The translations under genes were made by a program, and so were the position numbers. Positions 17,481-25,616 of a stretch of 64,000 nucleotides of DNA are shown in pieces (the stretch's first letter is position 1; each line of letters opens with the position of its first letter). The notes under the pieces were generated by a model. That model ran no database searches. It worked only from the letters and a program-made list of their open reading frames with translations, and was not told where the DNA came from. This DNA comes from Chryseobacterium rhizosphaerae (GTDB taxonomy: Bacteria > Bacteroidota > Bacteroidia > Flavobacteriales > Weeksellaceae): NCBI RefSeq assembly GCF_003385455.1, contig NZ_QNUF01000024.1, forward strand, positions 1-64,000, read 5' to 3'.

Positions 17481-19061
17481 CTAATCGTGAAGATTATTGT
17501 TCTTATTTTTAAGATAAATTAATCCGATGAGAAGACAGACAGCTGCCACTCCGATAGGATACCAAAGACCTTCAAGGTACCATGTTGCATGTCCTGCCTC
17601 TTTTCCTGTAGTCACCAGATACGTGGCAACTGCCGGAAGAAGACCTCCAAATACCCCATTTCCAATGTGATACGGCAGAGACATGGATGTGTAACGGATT
17701 CTTACAGGGAACATTTCCACAAGGAATGCGGCAATAGGGCCGTAAACCATGGTTACAAATATTACCTGGATAAATACCAGGAAGACCAGATACCATTTCT
17801 TGTCATCACTTAATTTTACGGTTTGGGATACTTTTGCTTCCTCAGCTTTTCCGTCTTTCATAACCGGACCGGTCGGTGACCAGTGGACAATACTGTCTTT
17901 TTTAACTAAAGTTCCATCTGTAAAAAGGGTCTCTTTATGAATGGTAACCAAGCTGTCTGTAGCAATGTCATTATGGATTTTGGCTGTTCTTTTTTCTGTA
18001 ATTCCATTGGCTGCTACAGTTTTATTTTCAAGATTTACGCTTTTAAACATGCTGTCATATATTGGTCTGTAGGCTAAAATAGCGACCAGCATCCCGGTCA
18101 TCATGACTGCTTTTCTGCCTATTTTATCAGAGAGCCAACCGAAAAACACAAAGAAAGGAGTTCCTAAAAGCAAGGCTGTTGCCATTAGTAAATCTACCTG
18201 GGAAGATTCCACATTCATTACCTTTTGTAAAAAGCTCATAGCATAGAACTGCCCGGTGTACCAGATGACCCCTTGTCCCATCGCTGCTCCAAATAAAGCA
18301 AGCAGGACAAATTTGAAGTTAAATTTATTGCCAAAACTTTCTTTTAAAGGATTTTTAGACGTTTTCCCCTCGCTCTTAGCCTTGGCAAAAAGCGGAGATT
18401 CTTTCATGTTTTTTCTGATGATATAAGAAACACCTACCATGAGAATAGAAATCCAGAAAGGAACCCTCCATCCCCAGGTGTCGAAATCTTCAGGAGAAAG
18501 AGTTTTTCTTGTGATCAAAATAACAATTAAAGAAATGAAAAGTCCGGCAGTAGCTGTGGTTTGTATCCATGAAGTCCAGTAACCTCTTCGATGAGGTTGT
18601 GCGTATTCTGCGACATACGTTGCCGCACCTCCATATTCACCTCCAAGCGCTAAACCCTGTAGTAGTCTTAAGATTAAAACTAAAACCGGAGCCATAAATC
18701 CAATGGTTTCATAACTTGGAATACATCCGATAAGGAAAGTGGAAAACCCCATAATCAGTAAAGTCACCAGGAAGGTATATTTTCTTCCGATAAGATCTCC
18801 CAGTCTTCCAAAGAATAAAGCACCGAAAGGCCTTACTACAAATCCGGCAGCAAATGTTGCCAATGTAGATAAAAAGGCAGCGGTAGGATTATCCGCAGGG
18901 AAAAATTTTGTTGCTAAAACGATGGCTAAACTTCCGAAAATGTAAAAGTCATACCATTCAATCAGAGTTCCGAGAGATGAGGCTGTAATAACGCTCCATA
19001 TGGTGCGGTTTTTCTGCCTGTCGGTCATATTTTCGTAGCTTTCGTAGTGCTTTTCGCTCAT
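17481..19061 (-). CDS. MHS-family metabolite:H+ symporter (MFS) with a large periplasmic insertion
   Basis: 526 residues, longer than the ~430-450 usual for ProP/KgtP/ShiA-type MHS symporters. Motifs include TLIEWYDFYIFGSLA, the MFS loop GRLGDLIGRKYTF, and a second copy GWLSDKIGRKAVM in the C-terminal half. Between helices near residues 337-420 there is an ~80-residue hydrophilic stretch (NGITEKRTAKIHND ... DDKKWY) absent from the usual family. The substrate is probably a small mono- or dicarboxylate: the neighbours are a porin, a transporter-linked kinase, prpE and acs, so acetate or propionate is the best guess. Confidence 0.9.
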   Translation of the reverse strand: MSEKHYESYENMTDRQKNRTIWSVITASSLGTLIEWYDFYIFGSLAIVLATKFFPADNPTAAFLSTLATFAAGFVVRPFGALFFGRLGDLIGRKYTFLVTLLIMGFSTFLIGCIPSYETIGFMAPVLVLILRLLQGLALGGEYGGAATYVAEYAQPHRRGYWTSWIQTTATAGLFISLIVILITRKTLSPEDFDTWGWRVPFWISILMVGVSYIIRKNMKESPLFAKAKSEGKTSKNPLKESFGNKFNFKFVLLALFGAAMGQGVIWYTGQFYAMSFLQKVMNVESSQVDLLMATALLLGTPFFVFFGWLSDKIGRKAVMMTGMLVAILAYRPIYDSMFKSVNLENKTVAANGITEKRTAKIHNDIATDSLVTIHKETLFTDGTLVKKDSIVHWSPTGPVMKDGKAEEAKVSQTVKLSDDKKWYLVFLVFIQVIFVTMVYGPIAAFLVEMFPVRIRYTSMSLPYHIGNGVFGGLLPAVATYLVTTGKEAGHATWYLEGLWYPIGVAAVCLLIGLIYLKNKNNNLHD

Positions 19062-19167
19062 ATTGATTAGTTTTTGATATTAGTAGAAAATGATAATAAT
19101 TCCTCTGAATTTTTTATCAGGTTATATTGTTTTCATTGCCTTAATGCTGTGTATTGTTGACGGTGGA

Positions 19168-20547
19168 TTATAGGTAAATCTGAAACTGTACAATGAATTC
19201 GCCTTTTGAAGAAGGACTTTCAGTGGGGCTGGTATAAACCGGTCGTGTTGAATACTGTGTGGTGATTTTTGCATGATGACCATCGATAAACCAGTTGGCT
19301 CCAACGTCAAACTGAGAGGAAGACTTGTCGAACGCCTCAAAACTCTTATGTGTGTAGGCTGCGAAAGGCTGTATTCTGATCTTTGGTTTTTCAGCCTGGC
19401 TGGGTAAAAGTAAGCCTGCCTGAGCGTAGATAATATTACCTGTTCCAATAGTAGGCTGTAAGTTTCCCGGCCCTGCAATGGCTTTATTACCTATGAAATT
19501 GGGGTCTGTGGCGGCAATATTCATTGTTCCCAGATTTCTTACATAATTGGGTCCGAAATTGTAGTTGTAATATCCCGCATAAGCAGAAACGGCCATTTTA
19601 TTTTTGGCTTCTCCCAGTGGAATATCTGCAAAAGCATCTACTGCAAAAAGAGTGATGTCGTGTTTTTCAATATTGGAATTAACGGAAGTTCTTGTCCCAT
19701 CTGCCTGATGATAAAACCCGGCCCCCACATTGAAAACTTTCTTTGTTCCCAGATAAGAACCTACTTTGAAAGGTAGTGTATTGGACTCTTCATCAAGGAA
19801 TTGATATTCAAGATACCCTGCCTTTGAAAAACTTGGGTTTCCATTATTATCCACCGCTACCGCTCTCGAAGGATCAGTGACATTCACTGGTGTCAGGTCT
19901 GTTGCAAAAGGTTTGTTTAAGCTGAGGCGATATTCCAGTTTTCCATATTTTCCTTTGGCAAACATTCCAAGCTGTCTGGCAAACTGGTCTGAATTGTCAA
20001 TAAGAGGCCATGAAAAAACAGGGGAGTCTACAGTCAGGAAATTCAATGTAGAAGCCATCGTCATTCGGGAAAGTCCCATATAGTAATGGAGCCCTGCCCC
20101 TAAAGATAAACTGAATTTTCCCGCTTCTCCAGGTAAAATAACTGCATATTCATTCCATGCATCATGGAAAAACAGCTGGGTTTTCTTTCCGTTTCCGTAA
20201 CCTCCTGTTCCTGAAGTTCCTGTTGCACCTCCGTTGATGAAGGTCTGATTGTTAATTCCGAAATGAAGGAGGATCATATATCTTTTGGAGATCTGAGCAT
20301 ACGTTAAAGCCCGTAATCTTCTGTTTCCTATGCTCCAGGAATTGTCTGTGGGTTCACTTCCCACCATACTCCCGGGGTTCATAGAAGTGTTTCTTAACCA
20401 GAGCTGGTCCCATAAAATAAATCTGATGAACTTATCTCCGTCCGGGTTGAGGTTGACTTTTAATCCGCTGCCGTAATCAGGAGAACCTTGCGAGTATAAA
20501 GAACTGCTGATTAAGGCTACTCCAATGAATGTAAGTAATTTCTTCAT
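19168..20547 (-). CDS. Outer-membrane porin
   Basis: 459 residues with a signal peptide (MKKLLTFIGVALISSSLYSQ) and alternating amphipathic strands rich in aromatic residues, ending in KGEFIVQFQIYL, a typical outer-membrane beta-barrel terminus. It resembles flavobacterial phosphate/short-chain-acid porins of the OprP/OprO-like superfamily. It is the first gene of the minus-strand acetate/propionate module and precedes the symporter by ~107 bases, so it probably admits the substrate across the outer membrane. Specificity is inferred from neighbours. Confidence 0.85.
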   Translation of the reverse strand: MKKLLTFIGVALISSSLYSQGSPDYGSGLKVNLNPDGDKFIRFILWDQLWLRNTSMNPGSMVGSEPTDNSWSIGNRRLRALTYAQISKRYMILLHFGINNQTFINGGATGTSGTGGYGNGKKTQLFFHDAWNEYAVILPGEAGKFSLSLGAGLHYYMGLSRMTMASTLNFLTVDSPVFSWPLIDNSDQFARQLGMFAKGKYGKLEYRLSLNKPFATDLTPVNVTDPSRAVAVDNNGNPSFSKAGYLEYQFLDEESNTLPFKVGSYLGTKKVFNVGAGFYHQADGTRTSVNSNIEKHDITLFAVDAFADIPLGEAKNKMAVSAYAGYYNYNFGPNYVRNLGTMNIAATDPNFIGNKAIAGPGNLQPTIGTGNIIYAQAGLLLPSQAEKPKIRIQPFAAYTHKSFEAFDKSSSQFDVGANWFIDGHHAKITTQYSTRPVYTSPTESPSSKGEFIVQFQIYL

Positions 20548-20655
20548 AAATTATCAATTTTTGGCGTTGTTTTTTGTGAATGCCAAATTGGAATTAATAA
20601 TTTATTTATAAAAATTTAATATATATTAGTGGTAATAGTATAGTTTTTTTGATAA

Positions 20656-20752
20656 GAGGTGCGAGATGCGTGTTGCGAGATCGAGAAATACAGTTAAGTG
20701 ACTTTGTCTAAAATCTGATATCTAGATATCTAACATCTTCTCTCTACTTCTT
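20656..20752. repeat. Inverted pair of heptamer arrays
   Basis: Left part (20656-20689): GAGGTGC, GAGATGC, GTGTTGC, GAGATCG. Right part: TCT recurs at 20707, 20714, 20721, 20729, 20736 and 20743. The two parts are complementary in type (GAGAT against ATCTC) and could fold together. The right part runs into the 3' end of the InsA-like gene. Confidence 0.65.
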
Positions 20753-21160
20753 AAATCTCTCCCATTTAATCAGCATGTACTTATCGGCAAACTGGGTAAT
20801 GATAATTCCCGAGTTTTTAATGTTTTCTTCCTGGGCGATGTATTCAATTAATTCATTCTGTTTTAATATTTTATAAACGGGATGGAATTCAGAATGGGGA
20901 GGTCTGGTAATATTGTATTTTTTGATCCATGAGCTGATCGTAACATGGGAAACCCCGATAATTCTTTCGATTTCACGGTAGCTTAGACCTTCCAGATAGA
21001 GCTGTAAAGCTTTGGTTACATAGTAGTCGTCAATCTGCTTTCCCAGTTTTTTGACCGTGAAATAATACTTGCAGTTCTTGCAGTGGAACCGTTGTTTTTC
21101 ATTGATGATCCCGCTTTTAACTACTTTATTACTACTGCATTTAGGACATGTATTTTCCAT
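20744..21160 (-). CDS. IS1 InsA-like zinc-ribbon/HTH protein, stand-alone
   Basis: 138 residues. Residues 1-40 are a four-Cys zinc ribbon (CPKCSSNKVV ... CKNCKYYFTV) as in IS1 InsA and IS1595-type proteins; residues 55-90 hold a helix-turn-helix (YLEGLSYREIERIIGVSHVTIS). The C-terminal third (HPVYKILKQNELIEYIAQE ... MLIKWERFKK) is unlike InsA. No InsB catalytic gene or terminal inverted repeats are seen, so this is more likely a domesticated DNA-binding protein than a live transposase. Its start codon faces the arginine operon, and two 16-base direct repeats lie just upstream of it, possibly its own operator. It could regulate itself or the arg genes. Confidence 0.8.
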   Translation of the reverse strand: MENTCPKCSSNKVVKSGIINEKQRFHCKNCKYYFTVKKLGKQIDDYYVTKALQLYLEGLSYREIERIIGVSHVTISSWIKKYNITRPPHSEFHPVYKILKQNELIEYIAQEENIKNSGIIITQFADKYMLIKWERFKK

Positions 21161-21173
21161 AGCTATACTTTTT

Positions 21174-21208
21174 TAGCAAATATATAATAAATTAGCAAAT
21201 ATATAATT
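21174..21208. promoter_or_regulatory. Two 16-base direct repeats upstream of the InsA-like gene
   Basis: TTAGCAAATATATAAT occurs exactly at 21174-21189 and 21193-21208, 19 bases apart (nearly two helical turns). On the minus strand each contains TATATTTG, a -7 promoter match, so the repeats could be overlapping promoters or an operator for autoregulation. Confidence 0.6.
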
Positions 21209-21266
21209 TCTCGTAAAGATAATTTTACCTGTGTAATTTTTTAAAACAAAAAAAATATCTTTTTTA

Positions 21267-21299
21267 TTTGGTTTTTATAGGAATTATATTTTAAATTTG
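21267..21299 (+). promoter_or_regulatory. Probable promoter of the arginine operon
   Basis: TTTG (21267-21270), 21 bases, then TAAATTTG (21292-21299), a full match to the Bacteroidota consensus, 21 bases before the GNAT start codon. Confidence 0.65.
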
Positions 21300-21320
21300 C
21301 CAAAAAAATTAGATAAATAA

Positions 21321-22007
21321 ATGGAAATAGAAATTTCCTCATGCGAACATCTAATGTATGTGAGTGAAATACAGCAGGAAATGTATGATTCTGCACAGCG
21401 CAGAGGAACGGGTATCGCAAAACGTTCCATCGAATATTTAAGTAAAAAGATTTCAGAAGGCAATGCTGTGGTAGCTACTGAAAACGGTGAGTGGGTGGGT
21501 TTCTGCTATATAGAGACCTGGTCACATGGAAAGTTTGTTGCCAATTCGGGATTAATTGTATCTCCGAAATTCAGGAATGGAGGAGTGGCGACTCAGATCA
21601 AGCATAGAGTGTTCCAATTATCTAGAGAAAAGTACCCGGAGGCTAAAGTATTTGGGTTGACTACAGGTCTGGCGGTGATGAAAATCAATAGTGATTTAGG
21701 ATACAAGCCGGTCATTTATTCTGAGCTTACTCAGGATGAGGAATTTTGGAGCGGTTGTAAAAACTGTGTCAATTACGAAATTTTAATGAAGAAGGAACGT
21801 AAAAACTGCCTGTGTACGGCAATGTTGTTTGTTCCGGAAAATATAACAAAAAATGAGGCTGTGAATGATCAGCCTAAAGATAAATATGATGAAATAAGCC
21901 AAACGGGATTGGGGTATTCTGCTCAAAATTCTCCTGGTGAATTTCATCTGGCCATTAACAAAAATAAAAAGAATTCAGATGAAAAAGAAGGTCATCTTAG
22001 CGTTTAG
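21321..22007 (+). CDS. GNAT acetyltransferase heading the arginine operon (candidate N-acyl-glutamate synthase)
   Basis: 228 residues. Residues ~15-135 are a GNAT fold: EWVGFCYIETW, NSGLIVSPKFRNGGVATQIK (the acetyl-CoA-binding RxGxA-type motif) and FGLTTGLAVMKINSDLGYKP. Then comes CKNC and, 12 residues on, CLC, a four-Cys set that could bind zinc, and a ~50-residue polar tail. No separate argA or argJ is visible, and this is the first gene of an otherwise complete pathway, so the likely role is the first step, acylating glutamate with acetyl- or succinyl-CoA. It shares the last 29 bases with argG in another frame, implying translational coupling. Confidence 0.8.
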   Translation: MEIEISSCEHLMYVSEIQQEMYDSAQRRGTGIAKRSIEYLSKKISEGNAVVATENGEWVGFCYIETWSHGKFVANSGLIVSPKFRNGGVATQIKHRVFQLSREKYPEAKVFGLTTGLAVMKINSDLGYKPVIYSELTQDEEFWSGCKNCVNYEILMKKERKNCLCTAMLFVPENITKNEAVNDQPKDKYDEISQTGLGYSAQNSPGEFHLAINKNKKNSDEKEGHLSV

Positions 22008-23175
22008 CGGAGGTTTAGATACTTCCTACTGTGCGAAATATCTTAGTGAAACACTAGGGTATGATGTATATGCAGTAACTGTAAACACCGGAGGTTTTTC
22101 TAAAGAAGAAGAAAAGGAACTGGAGAAAAAAGCCCTTAATCTAGGGGTGAAAGCATACAGGTGCGTAGATGCTCAGGAAGATTATTATAATTCTTGTGTG
22201 AAGTATTTGATTTTTGGGAATGTATTGAAAAATAATACCTATCCTCTTTCTGTAAGTGCTGAGCGTACTATTCAGGCGCAGGAGATTGCAAAATATGCAA
22301 TTGAAGTTGAGGCAGATGCTATTGCTCATGGAAGTACAGGTGCCGGAAATGATCAGGTTCGTTTTGATTTGATATTTCAGGTAATGTGTCCCGATGTGGA
22401 GATCATTACCCCGATCCGGGATATGGCTTTATCCCGTGAAGAGGAGATTGAGTTTTTGAAAAGCCATGGCTATGAAATGGAGTTTCATAAAGCGCAATAT
22501 TCAGTGAATAAAGGGCTTTGGGGAACTTCTGTAGGAGGAAAGGAGACTTTGACATCAAGAAATTACCTGCCGGAAGAAGCATTTCCTTCTCAAATTCAGG
22601 AAACTCAGGCTTCAGAACTGGAGATCGAATTTAAAAATGGAGAAGTGGTTGCTGTGAATGGGGAAAGTTTTGAACATTCCGTATATGCTATTCAGAAAAT
22701 AGAAAAATTAGCTTCTGTTTATGGTATTGGTCGGGATATCCATGTTGGAGATACCATTGTAGGGATAAAAGGAAGAGTAGGTTTTGAAGCAGCAGCAGCT
22801 TCAGTAATTATTAAAGCACACCATTTATTGGAAAAGCATACTCTTTCAAAATACCAGCAGATGATGAAATCTCAGTTATCCGATTGGTATGGAAACTGGC
22901 TTCATGAAGCATTGTTTTTAGATCCTGTGATGAGAAATATTGAATCTTTCTTAGTGGATTCTCAAAAAACAGTAAGTGGAAAAGTATTTATTACCCTTCA
23001 TCCTTACAGATTTGTTTTAAATGGGATTGAATCTGTTCATGATTTAATGTCTGATCAATTTGGAAGCTATGGAGAAGCAAACAGAGCATGGACAGGGGAA
23101 GATGTAAAAGGGTATACAAAAATTGTAAGCAACTCTTTAAATATATACCACCAAATTAACCAAAATATCAACTAG
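21979..23175 (+). CDS. argG: Argininosuccinate synthase
   Basis: 398 residues from the ATG at 21979 (MKKKVILAFSGGLDTSYC). The PP-loop SGGLDTS binds ATP; later motifs AHGSTGAGNDQVRFD and SVNKGLWGTSVGG bind citrulline and aspartate. The enzyme joins citrulline and aspartate using ATP. I reject the start 14 codons upstream because the P-loop strand should lie at the very N-terminus. It overlaps the GNAT gene by 29 bases. It resembles the shorter ArgG type common in Bacteroidota. Confidence 0.95.
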   Translation: MKKKVILAFSGGLDTSYCAKYLSETLGYDVYAVTVNTGGFSKEEEKELEKKALNLGVKAYRCVDAQEDYYNSCVKYLIFGNVLKNNTYPLSVSAERTIQAQEIAKYAIEVEADAIAHGSTGAGNDQVRFDLIFQVMCPDVEIITPIRDMALSREEEIEFLKSHGYEMEFHKAQYSVNKGLWGTSVGGKETLTSRNYLPEEAFPSQIQETQASELEIEFKNGEVVAVNGESFEHSVYAIQKIEKLASVYGIGRDIHVGDTIVGIKGRVGFEAAAASVIIKAHHLLEKHTLSKYQQMMKSQLSDWYGNWLHEALFLDPVMRNIESFLVDSQKTVSGKVFITLHPYRFVLNGIESVHDLMSDQFGSYGEANRAWTGEDVKGYTKIVSNSLNIYHQINQNIN

Positions 23176-23223
23176 TTCCGAAAGGACATTTAATATAAAG
23201 ATAGGTTATCCTATCCGATCAAT

Positions 23224-24189
23224 ATGAAGAAAACAGTAGGAATTGTAGGAGCCAACGGCTATACAGGAAGTGAGTTGATACGCTTACTGGCTTTTCATCC
23301 CCATGTGACATTGAGTTTTTTATATAGTCGTTCGAATTCGGGAACAAGAATATCGGATTTGTACCCGGATTTGACGACGGTTTGCGAACAGGTTTTAACG
23401 GATCAGCCTGAAGAGGTGGATGTTCTTTTTCTGTGTCTTCCACATAAGGAAAGCCAGAATTGGTTAACCCAGAATCCTGTGAAAGATGAGACTTTGGTGA
23501 TTGATCTTGGAAATGACTTCCGTTTGCAAGGAGATTTCGGAAACAGAGATTTTATCTACGGATTGCCTGAAATCAATAAAAAACAACTGTCAGGGTCAAA
23601 GAGTATTGCGAACCCTGGTTGTTTTGCAACGGCGATTCAGTTAGCTCTTTTACCATTAGCTGAAAAAGGGGTACTGGATGAGGTTTTTACAACAGGAATT
23701 ACAGGATCTACAGGAGCAGGACAGTCTTTGCAGGCGACTACGCATTTTACCTGGAGAAACGATAATGTCTCGGCGTATAAAACGTTATCTCATCAGCATG
23801 TGGACGAAATTTTACAACAAATAGTTTTGTTTAACCATAAAGAGGTCAGCCTGAATTTTGTACCATGGAGAGGGGATTTTGCAAGAGGAATTTTTACAAG
23901 TTCTACGGTAAAAACAGATTTGGAACTTTCTGACCTATATCAGTTGTATCAGGATTTTTATGCAGGAGCGCCTTTTGTAAAGGTAAGTGAAAAAGCAATT
24001 GACTTAAAACAAGTTGTCAATACCAATCGCTGTGTGATTCAGATCGAAAAATGTGGAAATGTAGTAGTGATCCATTCAGCGATTGACAATTTGTTGAAAG
24101 GTGCTTCAGGACAGGCAGTACAGAATATGAATATTGCCATGGGCTGGGAAGAAAATGAAGGGCTGAATCTGAAACCAATCGCATTTTAA
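23224..24189 (+). CDS. argC: N-acetyl(succinyl)-gamma-glutamyl-phosphate reductase
   Basis: 321 residues. An N-terminal Rossmann motif GANGYTGSELIRLL binds NADPH; the catalytic Cys lies in NPGCFATAIQLALLPL; GSTGAGQS and the late KGASGQAVQNMNIAMGW segments complete the site. It reduces the acyl-glutamyl phosphate made by ArgB to the semialdehyde. It follows argG after 48 bases on the same strand. Length is a little short of the 340 of many ArgC proteins but no motif is missing. Confidence 0.95.
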   Translation: MKKTVGIVGANGYTGSELIRLLAFHPHVTLSFLYSRSNSGTRISDLYPDLTTVCEQVLTDQPEEVDVLFLCLPHKESQNWLTQNPVKDETLVIDLGNDFRLQGDFGNRDFIYGLPEINKKQLSGSKSIANPGCFATAIQLALLPLAEKGVLDEVFTTGITGSTGAGQSLQATTHFTWRNDNVSAYKTLSHQHVDEILQQIVLFNHKEVSLNFVPWRGDFARGIFTSSTVKTDLELSDLYQLYQDFYAGAPFVKVSEKAIDLKQVVNTNRCVIQIEKCGNVVVIHSAIDNLLKGASGQAVQNMNIAMGWEENEGLNLKPIAF

Positions 24190-24284
24190 GGTATAAAGTA
24201 AAAAGTAAAATGTATGTCGGTTCGTAGCCAGAAACTCGGACTCCGTATCATTCATTATTTATCAATTATCATTTATAACAAGAC

Positions 24285-25424
24285 ATGAATTTATTCAACG
24301 TATATCCATTATTTAATATAAACCCGGTTAAAGCTCAGGGATCTTTCCTGTGGGATGATAAAGGAGAACAGTATCTTGATTTTTACGGAGGTCATGCGGT
24401 AATTTCCATTGGACATAATCATCCTCATTATCATGCAAAACTAAAAGAGCAGTTAGAGAAAATTTCTTTTTATTCTAATTCTGTTCAGAATGAATTGCAA
24501 ACTGAGCTGGCTGAGAAACTTGGGAAGCTTTCGGGCTATGAAGATTACAACCTTTTTTTATGTAATTCCGGAGCTGAGGCTAATGAGAATGCCTTAAAAC
24601 TGGCTTCTTTCCATAATGGGAAAAGCAAAGTGCTGTATTTTTCAGGTTCATTTCATGGAAGAACTTCTGCAGCGGTTTCTGTGACAGATAATCCCAAAAT
24701 TGTGGCACCGGTGAACTTTTCAGAACGATTTATCAAGTCGGACTGGAATGATATCGAACAGCTTGAAAAGACTTTTGAAGTATTGGGGAACGAAATTTCT
24801 TCTGTGATCATCGAAGGAATTCAGGGTGTAGGAGGAATCATGATTCCCACAGTAGAATTCCTGTCTAAAATTAAGGAATTGTGCGATCAGTACAACACTG
24901 TACTGATTTTAGATGAAGTGCAGTCCGGATATGGAAGAAGCGGATATTTCTTTGCGCATCAGGAATTCGGAATAGAGCCGGATATCATCACCACGGCAAA
25001 AGGAATGGGGAATGGTTTTCCTGTGGGAGGTGTTTTAATTCATCCTAAATTCCAGGCAAGTAATGGTTTGCTGGGAACGACATTTGGAGGGAATCACCTG
25101 GCTTGTGCAGCGTCTATTGCGGTTCTGGATGTCATGAAAGAAGAGAATCTTATCGATAATGCCCAGCAAATGGGTGAGTATATTGAAAATGAAATTAAGG
25201 ATTTACCACATATTAAATCAATCCGAAGGAAGGGACTGATGATCGGAATAGAACTCGACAGAGACTGTTCGGAAGTAAGGAAAAGCCTGCTGTATGATCA
25301 TCACATTTTTACAGGAAACTCAAATGATAAAAGTGTTTTAAGGATTCTTCCGGCACTTACTATCAGGAAAGAGGAAACCGACCTTTTCATCAATGCTTTG
25401 AAAATAGTATTGGAAAAAATTTAA
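24285..25424 (+). CDS. argD: Acetyl/succinylornithine aminotransferase
   Basis: 379-residue class-III PLP aminotransferase: substrate loop YGGHAVISIGHNHP, GAEANENALKLA, the ILDEVQSGYGRSG segment with the PLP-contacting Asp, and the Schiff-base Lys in TTAKGMGNGFPVGG. It moves the amino group from glutamate to acyl-glutamate semialdehyde, giving acylornithine. It lies between argC and argF'. The 95-base gap before it is A/T-rich with a weak 7-base rhythm near 24246-24276. Confidence 0.95.
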   Translation: MNLFNVYPLFNINPVKAQGSFLWDDKGEQYLDFYGGHAVISIGHNHPHYHAKLKEQLEKISFYSNSVQNELQTELAEKLGKLSGYEDYNLFLCNSGAEANENALKLASFHNGKSKVLYFSGSFHGRTSAAVSVTDNPKIVAPVNFSERFIKSDWNDIEQLEKTFEVLGNEISSVIIEGIQGVGGIMIPTVEFLSKIKELCDQYNTVLILDEVQSGYGRSGYFFAHQEFGIEPDIITTAKGMGNGFPVGGVLIHPKFQASNGLLGTTFGGNHLACAASIAVLDVMKEENLIDNAQQMGEYIENEIKDLPHIKSIRRKGLMIGIELDRDCSEVRKSLLYDHHIFTGNSNDKSVLRILPALTIRKEETDLFINALKIVLEKI

Positions 25425-25616
25425 ACTACAAAAGTTACAACCACTTAAGTGGTTGTAAGAAAAATATTAAACGCTTAAGGAGTGTACTTAAGTTCTTGAA
25501 AATCTTTGATTTTCATCTTATATGAACTTTAATGTTTTCAGGGCGTTAAACTTTTATGCCTTTTGTGGTTTATTAAAGAATTAATATGTCAGTCAATTTT
25601 TAAAAACATTCATTCA

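Noticed and set aside
20744-21160. Complete IS1-type insertion sequence
   Set aside because: No InsB catalytic frame, no terminal inverted repeats and no target duplication were seen.
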